A DNA stretch of 64,000 nucleotides from Carpediemonas membranifera (Eukaryota > Fornicata), in assembly GCA_019828565.1 (NCBI GenBank), contig JAHDYR010000064.1:434001-498000 (forward strand), given 5' to 3'. Numbering within the stretch: the stretch's first letter is position 1; each line of letters starts with the position of its first letter. Below the pieces are notes generated by a model that was not told the origin of the DNA, searched no databases, and worked only from the letters and a program-made list of their open reading frames with translations. Below, piece after piece: positions 10,200 through 18,971 of the stretch. The translations under genes were made by a program, and so were the position numbers.

Positions 10200-11027
10200 A
10201 TGTCAACTTTCTACTGTGTGAAGGCGAGGACTATTGATGATAGCACCATTAACGTTGTCTTGCCAGATGTAGGAATGGTGAGCCGCGGTTACAGGTGGTT
10301 GCTGAGAAAATCTCCAACCTCACCAGGAATCGGCACCTGGATTGCCGTACAGGGCTTAGCACTTCTTATTCTCTATCTTACGATCTTTATATGCGAGATC
10401 TTTGCTGTTCCCTTGACACCAGTAACTGTGGGCCTGTCGCACTGGCTTGGCACGTCATTGCCAGTAATAGTCTTCTATAGCGTCCTGGACGCAAATCTCA
10501 ACCAGGCCATGTGGCTCTGTGCGCATGGGGACATTCCTACGAGCCTTACGGGCTACATTATGCCCAAGACTGCCGGTTCGCGGGCCGGCATGGCCATTAC
10601 CATTGGAATCACGGCGATCAACGTCGTCACCATCGTCATCCCAGTCTTAGCTCCCATAGCGCTCATCGTGAAGATCGTCACCCAGCCCACCATCGGCTTC
10701 ATCAAGGCCAACTACCCCGAGTACACTGCTGGTGACATCGTCAAGAAGCAGGTCGCAATCTTCGCGAAGAACTGGGTTTGGCAGGTAGCATTCAACATCC
10801 TGACTGTCTTCGTGATGATCATCGAGCTCCTGACGCTCTTCACGGCGACCCTCATCACACGCCCGGTCCTCCACGCCGTGGGTGTCCACTACCATGCTGC
10901 CGTGTTCGGGGAGATGGTCGCTGTGAGTCAGCCCACGGCGTTGGCCGGGGAGGGCCTGGTGGGGAACCCCCTGCGGGACCCGGCGCCGGTTACCGAGTAC
11001 CAGAGCGAGGAGGACACACGCGAGTAA
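10200..11027 (+). CDS. Multi-pass membrane protein, unknown family
   Basis: 275 residues from the ATG at 10200; 10275 (MVSRGYRWLL) is another possible start. At least four hydrophobic segments are visible: WIAVQGLALLILYLTIFICE, the VGLSHWLGTSLPVIVFYSVL region, AINVVTIVIPVLAPIALIVK and the FNILTVFVMIIELLTLFTAT region. The last 40 residues are hydrophilic and end in an acidic stretch (YQSEEDTRE), probably cytosolic. No transport or enzyme motif was recognised. The stop codon itself begins a TAAATG sequence of the type seen after several genes here. The longer frame back to 10002 is unlikely to be coding because that stretch lacks the codon bias seen downstream. Confidence 0.7.
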   Translation: MSTFYCVKARTIDDSTINVVLPDVGMVSRGYRWLLRKSPTSPGIGTWIAVQGLALLILYLTIFICEIFAVPLTPVTVGLSHWLGTSLPVIVFYSVLDANLNQAMWLCAHGDIPTSLTGYIMPKTAGSRAGMAITIGITAINVVTIVIPVLAPIALIVKIVTQPTIGFIKANYPEYTAGDIVKKQVAIFAKNWVWQVAFNILTVFVMIIELLTLFTATLITRPVLHAVGVHYHAAVFGEMVAVSQPTALAGEGLVGNPLRDPAPVTEYQSEEDTRE

Positions 11028-11159
11028 ATGACATAGGGTGACATGATAGGCTGGCATTGGGCGAGGGTGGGCAGATCTGTGTGTGCAGGATCTCACAATC
11101 TTTCCAATCTGTTGTTGACAGATTGCGATAAAAAGTCGGTTCCCTTAAAGGTAAATCAG

Positions 11160-11520
11160 TCTGCCAGGCTGCAATGTGCGTTTCCGCGTGGAAAAAGCGC
11201 GAGCGGCGATAATCAGCGATAATCAGCGGACTTGTTGCCATGACAAAGATGGTGCAGATGGGCAATGTCGCGAAGATAGCTGGCTTGACGGTCTGCCTCG
11301 CGATGTACATCCATGACCCAGTGTCGTACATGTCGGACTGGTGTGGCAGAGTGTGAGCATGAAGGCAAAGAAGAACGACATCAATGCAAGCTGACCCTGG
11401 GTCGCGCAGTGCATGTAGTTGGCGACCATAAATAGCAAGCCCCAGACAAGGAATGCGATGTATCTGGGACTGTTGACGATGATGAAGCCGACGCCTGCGC
11501 GGTCCACCAGACCGGCTAAG
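11160..11520 (-). pseudogene. Possible small membrane-protein gene, frame broken
   Basis: On the minus strand two overlapping frames look like parts of one hydrophobic protein. The first reads VNSPRYIAFLVWGLLFMVAN and continues to MSFFFAFMLTL. About at 11335 the sense moves to a second frame that reads TGSWMYIARQTVKPAIFATL and on into another membrane segment. No GT-AG intron of the usual form joins them, so a small indel, real or from sequencing, is likely. No family is recognised. It could also be chance hydrophobicity, so confidence is low. The remaining bases between 11028 and 11643 hold nothing else I can support. Confidence 0.3.
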
Positions 11521-11643
11521 TCGACCAGCTCGAGCCGAGTGGATTAACAGCAGCGACGGGATGCTGAGGATGCGCAACTTTATACTATGGCAGGTGCCAG
11601 ATGGTAGCCTGGCAGCATTATATCAACTCTCTTGGTCACGGTC

Positions 11644-13320
11644 TCACGTCAGGTCGAACATGTAAACGGCGGTGTCGGGTGTAGCCTGCACCAGACTGTT
11701 CGAGGTGAAGGCCAGAGCCTTGGCCGGGGTGCCACACGAGACATAGGACCGCTCCATGGTCTCGAGGTCGATCAGACACGCCCCCTTCGCCGTGCTGCAG
11801 GCGAACTGGGTCCGGTCCTCCTTAAACGCGCACACCGCGCCCGTCGGCTGGTACCCAGTCACGACGGTAGTCACAGGAGCAGCCATGCTGCGGACATCGA
11901 ACAGCATTGTCAGCGCGGTCGACGTCACAGCTACAAGGTTGCCCTGCACAGCAAGACCAGTGGCCGGGCACGCGAGCTGGCCTGCGAATGATACGGTCGG
12001 CACACGGGCATCGAGCAGGCCGAGGGTGTGCCCGGCGACACAGAACACATTCGGGTCGACGTAGCTGAGCCCGGCGAGGGACTGATCGGCGACCTCGAAG
12101 CAGCTGACGGTGTGCTGGGTGGCTGCGTTGAGTGTACACACGGTGCTGCCGTCTGAAACAGCGACGCTGCTCCCGTTTGGCGACACATCGATCATCTGAA
12201 CCGTGAACAGCCCAGTCGAGAAGTGGGGGTGCGCCTGGCCGTCCCAGGGCCCAGCAGTGACCGAGCCCTCCATGTCCGCAGTGGCGATCACGCCGTGTCT
12301 CGAGGCGGCGCAAGTGATTGGGCGATTGTGGACGGCCCACTCTTTGACGACAGGGACGCCCTCCACATCCAGTGACACGAGGCTCGCCACACGACGGTGG
12401 GCCGGGAACAGGAACGTCGGCACAGAGCCGGCGACGGTGCACCCGAAGTACGGCGTGGATGTGCACGGCAGCTGGCATTGGACATCAAACGACATCGCCG
12501 TCTCGCGGTCGAGCGGGTCGACGTGATGCAGGGCGTTTGATACGAGGGGAACGTCCGACCGCACCGCCACGACGGACGAGAATGGGCAGACCATCATCAC
12601 CGTGTCGCCGACGGTGGCGAGGTGGGTGACGGGCTGGGAGGGGATCAGCAGGGCGTCGTGGTTGGCCGCGGACAGCACGGGCGGATCGGGCAGCTTGAGG
12701 GTGGCCGCAAGGGCACTCACGGAAGGCAGCGAGGGCAGTTTGGCGATGTCTGGGTACAGATCGGTCATCGAATCGTGGTTTGTCACGCCGATATCCTTCA
12801 GGATGCGGTCCCGTACGGCCCAGCGGCGGGCGGACAGCGTCACCTCCATGTGCGGCGATATCGACCGCCCAGAGTTCGGCGTGTGGGCCAGCGTGAACCC
12901 TGGTGCCATGGGCCCCTGCATAGACAGCAGCGTGTCCCAGCAGACCCCAGAGAAAAAGGGATGGGCCTTGATGTCGTCTGGTGCAATGCGGGCGTCGGGG
13001 TCAGACAGCAACAGCCTGTCGACGAGGTCTTTCCCGTGGGTGTCCATCTCGTCGGGCAGAGTCAGCTGGCGGGTGAGGATCCGCTGGTACGTCAGGTGCA
13101 CCGAACGGGCCGCAAAGGGCGACTGCCCGACCAGCATCTCGTACGCGATACACCCGAACGCCCACCAGTCGACCGATGTCCTGTACGGCCTGTTGTGGAG
13201 GCACTCGGGAGACACGTAGTCGGCCGTGCCACAGAAGGTGATCAGGTTGGCGTTCTGCTTCAACTCGGCAGACACACCGAAGTCGATAAGTCTGACATGC
13301 CCTTCCCCGTCGAGCAGGAT

Positions 13321-13357
<37 letters not shown>

Positions 13358-13770
13358 CCGTGCAGCCCCGTGAGAGCCACCAGAAGCTCGGCAAGGTAGA
13401 ACCGGACCCAGTCGACGGGCAGGGAGTGACCCTGGATGTGGTCGAACAGGGCACCACCCGGAACGAGCTCCATGACGAAGTAAATGTTCAGGTCGTCCAT
13501 GAAGTAATCGACCAGCTTGACACAATACGGTAGCCCTTGCGTTTTCAACATCGCAGACAGCTCGGATGCAGCATATATATCCTGTCTGTGCTTTGAAAGA
13601 CGCTCTTTGCGTAATACTTTGATCGCTACAGCCTCCGTTTGATCATTTCGGTGATGAGCACTGAAAACTCGGCCAAACGCGCCAGAGCCAATCTCCTCAC
13701 CAAGTATATAATCCTCAATGGAGCTTTTTCGCCCAATAAACAGGTGATACGGCGATCGGGAAGACTCCAT
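11644..13770 (-). CDS. AGC-type protein kinase fused to a C-terminal beta-propeller-like region
   Basis: 708 residues from the ATG at 13770. The frame extends 24 codons upstream, but a promoter-like block lies there. Residues about 20-280 form a complete kinase domain: glycine loop GSGAFGRVF, VAIK lysine, catalytic HRDLKPENILL, DFG, and an activation segment running into CGTADYVSPE. The hinge region (YFVMELVPGGALFDHI) and the TADYVSPE end resemble PDK1 and other AGC kinases; no AGC hydrophobic-motif tail follows. Residues about 380-708 are beta-rich and repetitive, with WD40-like strands such as VAVTSTALTMLFDVRS and KGACLIDLETM, suggesting a propeller for substrate or scaffold binding. The catalytic residues appear intact. 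The combination of an AGC-like kinase and a propeller is unusual. Confidence 0.85.
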
Positions 13771-13789
13771 GAGCGATTCGATCCTTATC

Positions 13790-13806
13790 CTGCGAATTTT
13801 TGAACC
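13790..13806 (-). promoter_or_regulatory. Candidate promoter element upstream of the AGC-like kinase
   Basis: CTGCGAATTTTTGAACC on the plus strand, 20-36 bases upstream of the kinase ATG at 13770. A nearly identical block in the opposite orientation with respect to transcription lies upstream of the coiled-coil gene (14744-14760), and a related block lies upstream of the transhydrogenase. Function is inferred from recurrence and position only. Confidence 0.4.
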
Positions 13807-13891
13807 ATTCGTGACGCCTGTAGCGCAACCAACAGCTTCCACCCCACATGTTTAGAGAGAAAACGGTCTATGGAAACAATATGCTCGCCGA

Positions 13892-14724
13892 TCAGCCGAG
13901 CAGTTCGAGCTCGAGCTCCCTGTCGACGGCGGCCAGGATGTCGCCGTCCGGGTCCTCCGAGTAGTCCACTGCTCGCTGGGGGCGAGAGGGTCGCAGCCCC
14001 GGAGTCCTGTGGACCTTTGCTGACCGCTTAGGCACCTCCTTCTCCTGCTCCGCCAGCCGCTGCTCCCGGGCGTTCAGCTTGACCCGGATGGCGGCCAGAC
14101 GCTCCATGCGGGCATCTTGCTTGGCCTGTTCCTGCTTGAGCTTCTCCTGATGCTGTTTGCGGGCGAAATCCCGCGCCCTCTTCTGGGCTGCCTCCCTCGC
14201 TGCGGCCACCGAGGGTGACTCCTCCTCGGCCGCGGCACCCGGCACACTGTCGTCGGTCCGCTCCATGGATGCGGAGTCCTCGTCGTCCCTGCGCTTGGCC
14301 AGGGCCAGGGCGAGGCGGGCCTCCTGCTCCACCTTCCGCACCTTCTGCCGCCGTGCCTGGAAGTCGCGCTGACGCTCCTCCTCTTGCTCGCGGCGCTTCT
14401 GCTCACGAACAGCAGCAGCAGCACGGCGGGCGGCGCGCATGGCGGCCTCCTCTGGGTCGGGCTCAGCAACGGTCTTCTTAGGCGCTGGTTCTTCGGGCGG
14501 CTCTTCCGCCTTTTGCTTTCTCCGATACTCCTTCAGTCGTTGTTTGGTCCTCTCCTGTCTTTCAATAGTTTCTTTGTTCATCGCCATCTCCGTAATGGGC
14601 GCGAGCAGCTCACTCTCGATCGTATTCCTGATCTGAGTCCTGTACCAATCCAAAATGCGAGCTCGTTCATCTTTGCTACTTGTGAATTTCTTTGGCTGGC
14701 GCTGACTGTATCTCAGTTCCATTC
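13892..14724 (-). CDS. Charged coiled-coil protein, unknown
   Basis: 277 residues from the ATG at 14724 (MELRYSQRQPKKF). I chose this start because the frame upstream overlaps the shared promoter with CSN2 and contains a promoter-like block. The protein is dominated by Arg/Lys/Glu/Ala heptads (EQKRREQEEERQRDFQARRQ and similar), predicting long helices or coiled coil between residues about 70 and 230. The C-terminus is acidic (DILAAVDRELELELLG). No domain is recognised. Such proteins are frequent in axonemes and basal bodies, but nothing in the sequence proves that here. It is divergently paired with CSN2. Confidence 0.75.
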
Positions 14725-14743
14725 TCAGCTTCAACTTCGGTTC

Positions 14744-14760
14744 TTCAAAAATTCGCAGAT
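14744..14760 (-). promoter_or_regulatory. Candidate shared promoter element (TTCAAAAATTCGCAG)
   Basis: In the 159-bp gap between the coiled-coil gene (minus, start 14724) and CSN2 (plus, start 14884). On the minus strand it reads CTGCGAATTTTTGAAGAA, 20-36 bases before the minus-strand ATG. The core is an inverted match to the block at 13790-13806. Confidence 0.4.
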
Positions 14761-14883
14761 TATGGAACTGCGGGCAGAGTGCCACAGCCAAAGCCCGAGG
14801 ATAGCAACGCCATACCGATGGGTACAGCTCCGGGATCGCCGGGTCCTTAAAGTGCTCCTGACAACACGACGTATTGCGAGAGG

Positions 14884-16254
14884 ATGAGCGATAGTGAGGG
14901 CTCATTCTTCGATGAGGATAGTGATGAATTCGGTTTTAGCGAGAATGAAGACGAGGAAATGATGGATATAGAGGATATGGATGAGGACGCCGTTGTGGAT
15001 GATGAAATGACGCTTGTAGAGAACAAATTCGTCAATGCGAAGTCTGCCTTGGCCACAGACCCGGATAATGCGATCCTGCAACTCCAAGAGGTTGCTGAAG
15101 CTGACGTTGGCGGCTCTTTCTGCTTCAAGGCGCTCAAGCAACTCGTGCTCCATGCAGTATCCTCGGACCAGGCCCAAGCCAGACGGTACGCTACCCGCAT
15201 GGTTAATGAGTACCTCACTTCCACGGGGATTGAAACAATAGGCGTTCAGAAGCTGTCGGCGACGTTTGTCAGCCTCCTGGCGCAGACCGCCTTCGCCCAC
15301 ACCGCCTTCAGTCGCTTCCTGGCGGCGTCCATCATTATCCAACTGCAGCAGCTAAAGGGCTCTATGGCCCGCTACCCCGCGGACCAGCTGGGCCCGCTGA
15401 TGTACTCGGCCCTCATGACCAGGGCGACGGAGGAGCTGGACGCCGGGGAGTCCGGCCAGGCGCTCACAGCTGCCACGGAGGCATCGTGCATACCGGGATT
15501 GAACGCACTGCAGGAGCTGGATGCTGCGGCGTTGCTCATCCGCATACACAACCGGCTCCACAACACACACCTGCTGCGGCCACTGTACGCCAAGTGCTCA
15601 GCACTCATGCGGAACACAGCGGTGAGGCCAGAGACAGAGGCGCTTGTCCGGGAGTGCGGGGGTCGTTTGGCACTCGTTGCCCGGAACCACGGCCTGGCCA
15701 AGATCGAGTACAGCAGGGCGAGGGAGGCCTTCGAGCAGACGGGGCGGGGGGCAAAGGCCATTGACATGGAGCGGATGATGGCGCTGGCGTCGATGCTGTC
15801 GGCCACATCCCGCCCGCTGTTCGAGGGCGTCATGCCCAGACCCGAGCTGACCCCGTTCGCCGGGCTAGAGGCAGCGCTGTTGTCAGCGGACCTCGACGCC
15901 GGCAGGAGGTGGGCCAGAGAGATCCAGGCCATCAGCAGCAGCTACGGCGAGATCCTGGACCGTATCCTGGATCGGATCACGACGGACGCCGTCTGCCTCT
16001 TCGTCCGGCCGTACAGGTGCATCGCCGTGAAGGATGTTGCCGCCGCCCTCAGCATTACGGAGACGGAGGTCACATCGGCCATCACGCAGCTCGTCCTGGC
16101 CGGTCAGTTGGACGACAGCCTCGACGACGTCACCGGGATGATTGAGGCCAACGACGACCCTGAAACCGAGCGCTTCTCCCGTCGGGCCGTGGGGGTTATC
16201 GAGCGGCTCGTACCAAAGGTCAGGCCGACCGGGAGACATAAATTCTACGTCTAG
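14884..16254 (+). CDS. CSN2: COP9 signalosome subunit 2-like PCI protein
   Basis: 456 residues. The start, MSDSEGSFFDEDSDEFGFSE, is the same kind of acidic leader found in CSN2. It is followed by a helical-repeat segment with ENKFVNAKSALATDPDNAIL and GGSFCFKALKQLV; animal CSN2 has YYNSKALKEDDPKAAL and WGFKALKQM at the same places. The C-terminal third contains the winged-helix part of a PCI domain (YRCIAVKDVAAALSITETEV, then QLVLAGQLDDSLDDVTGMIE). CSN2 is part of the complex that removes Nedd8 from cullins. The proteasome lid subunit Rpn6 is its closest relative and the alternative call, but the acidic N-terminus favours CSN2. A TAGACATAAAG run forms the stop and likely poly(A) signal. Confidence 0.75.
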   Translation: MSDSEGSFFDEDSDEFGFSENEDEEMMDIEDMDEDAVVDDEMTLVENKFVNAKSALATDPDNAILQLQEVAEADVGGSFCFKALKQLVLHAVSSDQAQARRYATRMVNEYLTSTGIETIGVQKLSATFVSLLAQTAFAHTAFSRFLAASIIIQLQQLKGSMARYPADQLGPLMYSALMTRATEELDAGESGQALTAATEASCIPGLNALQELDAAALLIRIHNRLHNTHLLRPLYAKCSALMRNTAVRPETEALVRECGGRLALVARNHGLAKIEYSRAREAFEQTGRGAKAIDMERMMALASMLSATSRPLFEGVMPRPELTPFAGLEAALLSADLDAGRRWAREIQAISSSYGEILDRILDRITTDAVCLFVRPYRCIAVKDVAAALSITETEVTSAITQLVLAGQLDDSLDDVTGMIEANDDPETERFSRRAVGVIERLVPKVRPTGRHKFYV

Positions 16255-16277
16255 ACATAAAGATTTACACTCCGCGA

Positions 16278-17153
16278 TTACATATCGGCGAAGAATGGGT
16301 GCTGCAGAGCTCTGCTGGCGCTGATACGCTCGGCCGGGTCGTAGGCCAGCAGCTTCTTCAGCAGGTCGACACCGTCGGCCCCGATCTTGGGCAGAAGGTG
16401 GTCGAACCCGCTAGGCTGGAAGCTGGGGAAGGTCTGCTTGAAGTCCGGCAGCTTCGACACGCCGGGCCAGGTTGCCTCGGTGGGGGTACCGAGGACCTGG
16501 AAGATCTGGAAGAGCTCGCCGATCTGGGAGTCCCCGGGGAAGAGGGGCTTGGACGTCGCCATCTCGGCCAGGATGGCTCCGACGGACCAGGTGTCGACGG
16601 ACGTGGTGTAGTGTTTGGACCCGAGCAGGATCTCGGGGGCGCGGTACCAGAGGGTGACGACCTCGTGGGTGTAGACGCGCATGGGGACGGAGAAGGCGCG
16701 GACAAGGCCGAAGTCGCCAACCTTGAGGGTGCCGTTGCACAGGAGCAAGTTTTGGGGCTTCAGATCGCGGTGAAGGAGACGAGTTGCGTGGCATGCATCA
16801 ACGCCGGATAGGAGCTCATAGGTGAAACGCTTGATTTCGCTGAGGGGGAGGCCTTCTGGATGCCCCTCCATGTGCTTCTTGAGGTCGAGGTCTCCGAGTT
16901 CGAAAATGAGGAAGAGTTTGCCTTCTTCGTTCACAACGTCGAGGAGAGCAACAACATTCTCATGCTGAATTGTCTTCAGGACACTGATTTCGCGAAGAGC
17001 AGTTGTAGGGATGCCTTCTTCGGGGTGAGGCGAGTTCGTCTGCTTCAAAGCTATCATACGGCCGGTCGTGAGGTCTTTCGCCTTCCAAACCTTTCCGTAC
17101 GCTCCTTCACCCACTTTTTCAATTGGTAGATAGCGAGAGGAGCTCGAAACCAT
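16278..17153 (-). CDS. Cyclin-dependent kinase, CDK1/2 type with PTTALRE helix
   Basis: 291 residues from the ATG at 17153 (MVSSSSRYLPIEKVGEGAYG). The glycine loop GEGAYGKVW, catalytic HRDLKPQNLLL, DFGLVRAF and T-loop end YTHEVVTLWYRAPEILLG are all intact. The cyclin-binding C-helix reads EEGIPTTALREISVLK, so PSTAIRE has become PTTALRE. The length and absence of extensions match cell-cycle CDKs. The frame stays open another 48 codons upstream, but those codons lie in the 3' end of Fanzor element 1, whose border is only 11 bases before this ATG. Those codons are therefore transposon-derived and probably not part of the ancestral protein. Transcription of the CDK may now start within the element. 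Confidence 0.93.
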   Translation of the reverse strand: MVSSSSRYLPIEKVGEGAYGKVWKAKDLTTGRMIALKQTNSPHPEEGIPTTALREISVLKTIQHENVVALLDVVNEEGKLFLIFELGDLDLKKHMEGHPEGLPLSEIKRFTYELLSGVDACHATRLLHRDLKPQNLLLCNGTLKVGDFGLVRAFSVPMRVYTHEVVTLWYRAPEILLGSKHYTTSVDTWSVGAILAEMATSKPLFPGDSQIGELFQIFQVLGTPTEATWPGVSKLPDFKQTFPSFQPSGFDHLLPKIGADGVDLLKKLLAYDPAERISASRALQHPFFADM

Positions 17154-17161
17154 GCTTTCTT
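17153..17161. repeat. Possible target-site duplication, left copy (TGCTTTCTT)
   Basis: Nine bases at the left border of the Fanzor 1 + Fanzor 3 block, recurring at 21518-21526 on the far side. Three bases (TGA) separate it from the element-1 end. It is weaker evidence than the 11-bp repeat of element 2. Confidence 0.4.
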
Positions 17162-17163
17162 TG

Positions 17164-17306
17164 ATGTGCTGCGCAGGATTAGAATTGTTGAGTCCAAAAC
17201 ACACAGTGATCCAAGCAGCATCAGGATCGCAGTGTGGTTCATCATACTCTATCAATCGTGCGCTGCATATCACGCGCTGCAGCGCGTGCTTGCTCAACTT
17301 AGCAAG
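17164..17306 (-). ncRNA. Predicted Fanzor omega/guide RNA region, element 1
   Basis: The 143 bases between the Fanzor stop codon and the element end. Directly after the stop are a hairpin (CTTGCT...AGCAAG, 17289-17306) and an 18-base perfect palindrome (17271-17288). The final 30 bases include GACTCAACAATTCTAATCC, conserved in all three elements. In Fanzor and TnpB systems the guide RNA scaffold is made from this position and the guide is read from DNA just beyond the end. The guide here would run into the CDK start. This is a prediction from position, conservation and hairpins; no transcript is shown. Confidence 0.5.
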
Positions 17307-18971
17307 TTAATGATAGTGTGGAAGAGCACCTCTCTGGGAGTCGTAGTGGAAAGGAGATTGCTCTATCTGATCTGAAGTTGCATCGTAGGTGCACCAAAGG
17401 ATGTTCTCGCTGGCGCTCTTATCTCGGTGAGAGAGATTGAGAAGTATGTCTCTCTGCTCGGGATGCCGACGTAGCCGTTCAACGCGCCATGGAGCTCCCT
17501 CGCACGCGGGATTCTGGCAGAGCATGGTGCGGTATGCGTGCACCACACGTCTGAAGTGTGCTTTGCAGTATGGGCACACGATGGAAGTGCGGAATTCGGA
17601 GACCATCGTGACACTCACGACGACTTTGTGCCGGAGCATTATGCCAGGAAGTGCTCGAGCAAAGTGGCGGTACGGAGCACACGAGGGAGTGCCGGCAGAA
17701 CCGAACAGTGCAGCCCCATACGCGACTTTGAGGTGAATGGGCTCCGGGGGGCGCCCGCCGAGATCATCCAGGAGTTGACGTCCAGCCCGGGCGAAGTGCT
17801 TCAGGCGCATACAGTGATTGGCAAAAGTCGCACGGCGGAAACACTTTCTCGTCCCCTCGTTGATGATCTGAACGATGTTCTCATGGACAAACCTAATCGA
17901 CTGTTTGAGAGCCTCTAGACTTGTCGTTTTGAACGATGCTGCGCTCATATTCATGCGGAAAGAGAGGGTGGCAGTGTAGCCACACTTAGCGAGTACGCCA
18001 GATACACTCTGCCCGTCTGGGCGGCGGATCGTGTAGCCGCCCAGCGACCGAGCACCAGGGTCGAAGCCCATGAGAGCTTGAATGTCCGGGGCAGGAGTAG
18101 CCTCGGCGTCCTCCTGACCGAGCCGAGCCCGCTTGTTATTGCTACCCTTTTTGTACGTGAGCCGGTCAGCCACCCGACCGCCACGGTATTTCTCGCGACC
18201 CACCCAAACCTTCACAGCAACAGAGACCCCGTCAGTCTTCACAAAGAGCACTCTGCGGAGCTTGGTGCTGTCGCCGTGATCACGCTCGTATCTATCAACC
18301 TGCTCGTCGGTCAAGTTCTTGGTTGCTGACCAATTCACGTGCACACGGAGGCGCCTCTTCATCGCTGGGGTGAGCGCTGTTACTCCGCGCTCGATGGTCA
18401 TGAACCCAGGCCTGACCGGTGCCATCGGCACGAACGGGATGAGCTTCGGCTCTGGCAGGGCCTGACTGAGCTCGAGGTTCACGGCACGAGTGAGTGTGAC
18501 CAGCTTGGTCACTGCAGCACTCATGCGCGTGACGCACGACAGCACGCCGACAAGGGCCTCGGCCACGGTATCAGTGCGACCCACCCGTTGCCCCTCGGGC
18601 AATGCATGCATTTGACGATGATGCATGCCATGATCGGCGGATATTGCGGCTAACTCGGTGTCGAGCTCGCCTTGGGTGTCGAGAAAATCCTGTCGAACAC
18701 CCGGCCGATCATGGAGGAGCGGACGCACCCGTTCTAACCCAGCACGAAGACGGGTCAGGTACCCGGGTGACGCGCGCGAGAGCCAGACCCGGGTGGCTGT
18801 GGAGTACTCGCCCAACCAGGTGTCAAATGGCTTGCACAAGCCAAGGTAGCTATAAGCTGTGACGAAGTCCCGGACGAGTGGGGTTATGTCAGGGTCCCTC
18901 CACATCGCCAGGTCGCCAATCCACCTGCACCGATCCGCTGCCTTTGCCTTGGACACCTTTTTGCTGAGCAA
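17307..18971 (-). CDS. Fanzor (eukaryotic TnpB-like) RNA-guided nuclease, copy 1, catalytic part intact
   Basis: 554 codons containing all recognisable nuclease motifs. RuvC-I is GFDPGARSLGG. The glutamate before the zinc ribbon is in VSEFRTSIVCPYC. The zinc ribbon is CPYC...CQNPAC. RuvC-III is SHRDKSASENILW, matching the RD-x-x-A-x-N-I motif of TnpB and Fanzor proteins. The glutamate normally found in the TnpB EDL motif is absent (LKVAYGAALF), as reported for many Fanzors that use the displaced glutamate. Compared with copy 2, one extra T in the run at 18958-18962 shifts the N-terminal 85 residues out of frame. The protein could start at the ATG at 18971 (MLSKKVSKAKAADRC). Whether this shorter form works is unknown. 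Confidence 0.85.
   Translation of the reverse strand: MLSKKVSKAKAADRCRWIGDLAMWRDPDITPLVRDFVTAYSYLGLCKPFDTWLGEYSTATRVWLSRASPGYLTRLRAGLERVRPLLHDRPGVRQDFLDTQGELDTELAAISADHGMHHRQMHALPEGQRVGRTDTVAEALVGVLSCVTRMSAAVTKLVTLTRAVNLELSQALPEPKLIPFVPMAPVRPGFMTIERGVTALTPAMKRRLRVHVNWSATKNLTDEQVDRYERDHGDSTKLRRVLFVKTDGVSVAVKVWVGREKYRGGRVADRLTYKKGSNNKRARLGQEDAEATPAPDIQALMGFDPGARSLGGYTIRRPDGQSVSGVLAKCGYTATLSFRMNMSAASFKTTSLEALKQSIRFVHENIVQIINEGTRKCFRRATFANHCMRLKHFARAGRQLLDDLGGRPPEPIHLKVAYGAALFGSAGTPSCAPYRHFARALPGIMLRHKVVVSVTMVSEFRTSIVCPYCKAHFRRVVHAYRTMLCQNPACEGAPWRVERLRRHPEQRDILLNLSHRDKSASENILWCTYDATSDQIEQSPFHYDSQRGALPHYH

Noticed and set aside
17154-17297. N-terminal extension of the CDK (MSKHALQRV...)
   Set aside because: Encoded by the 3' end of Fanzor element 1 and repeated upstream of the unrelated DPH6 gene, so it is not part of the kinase family protein. 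Possible use as a leader is kept as a finding.
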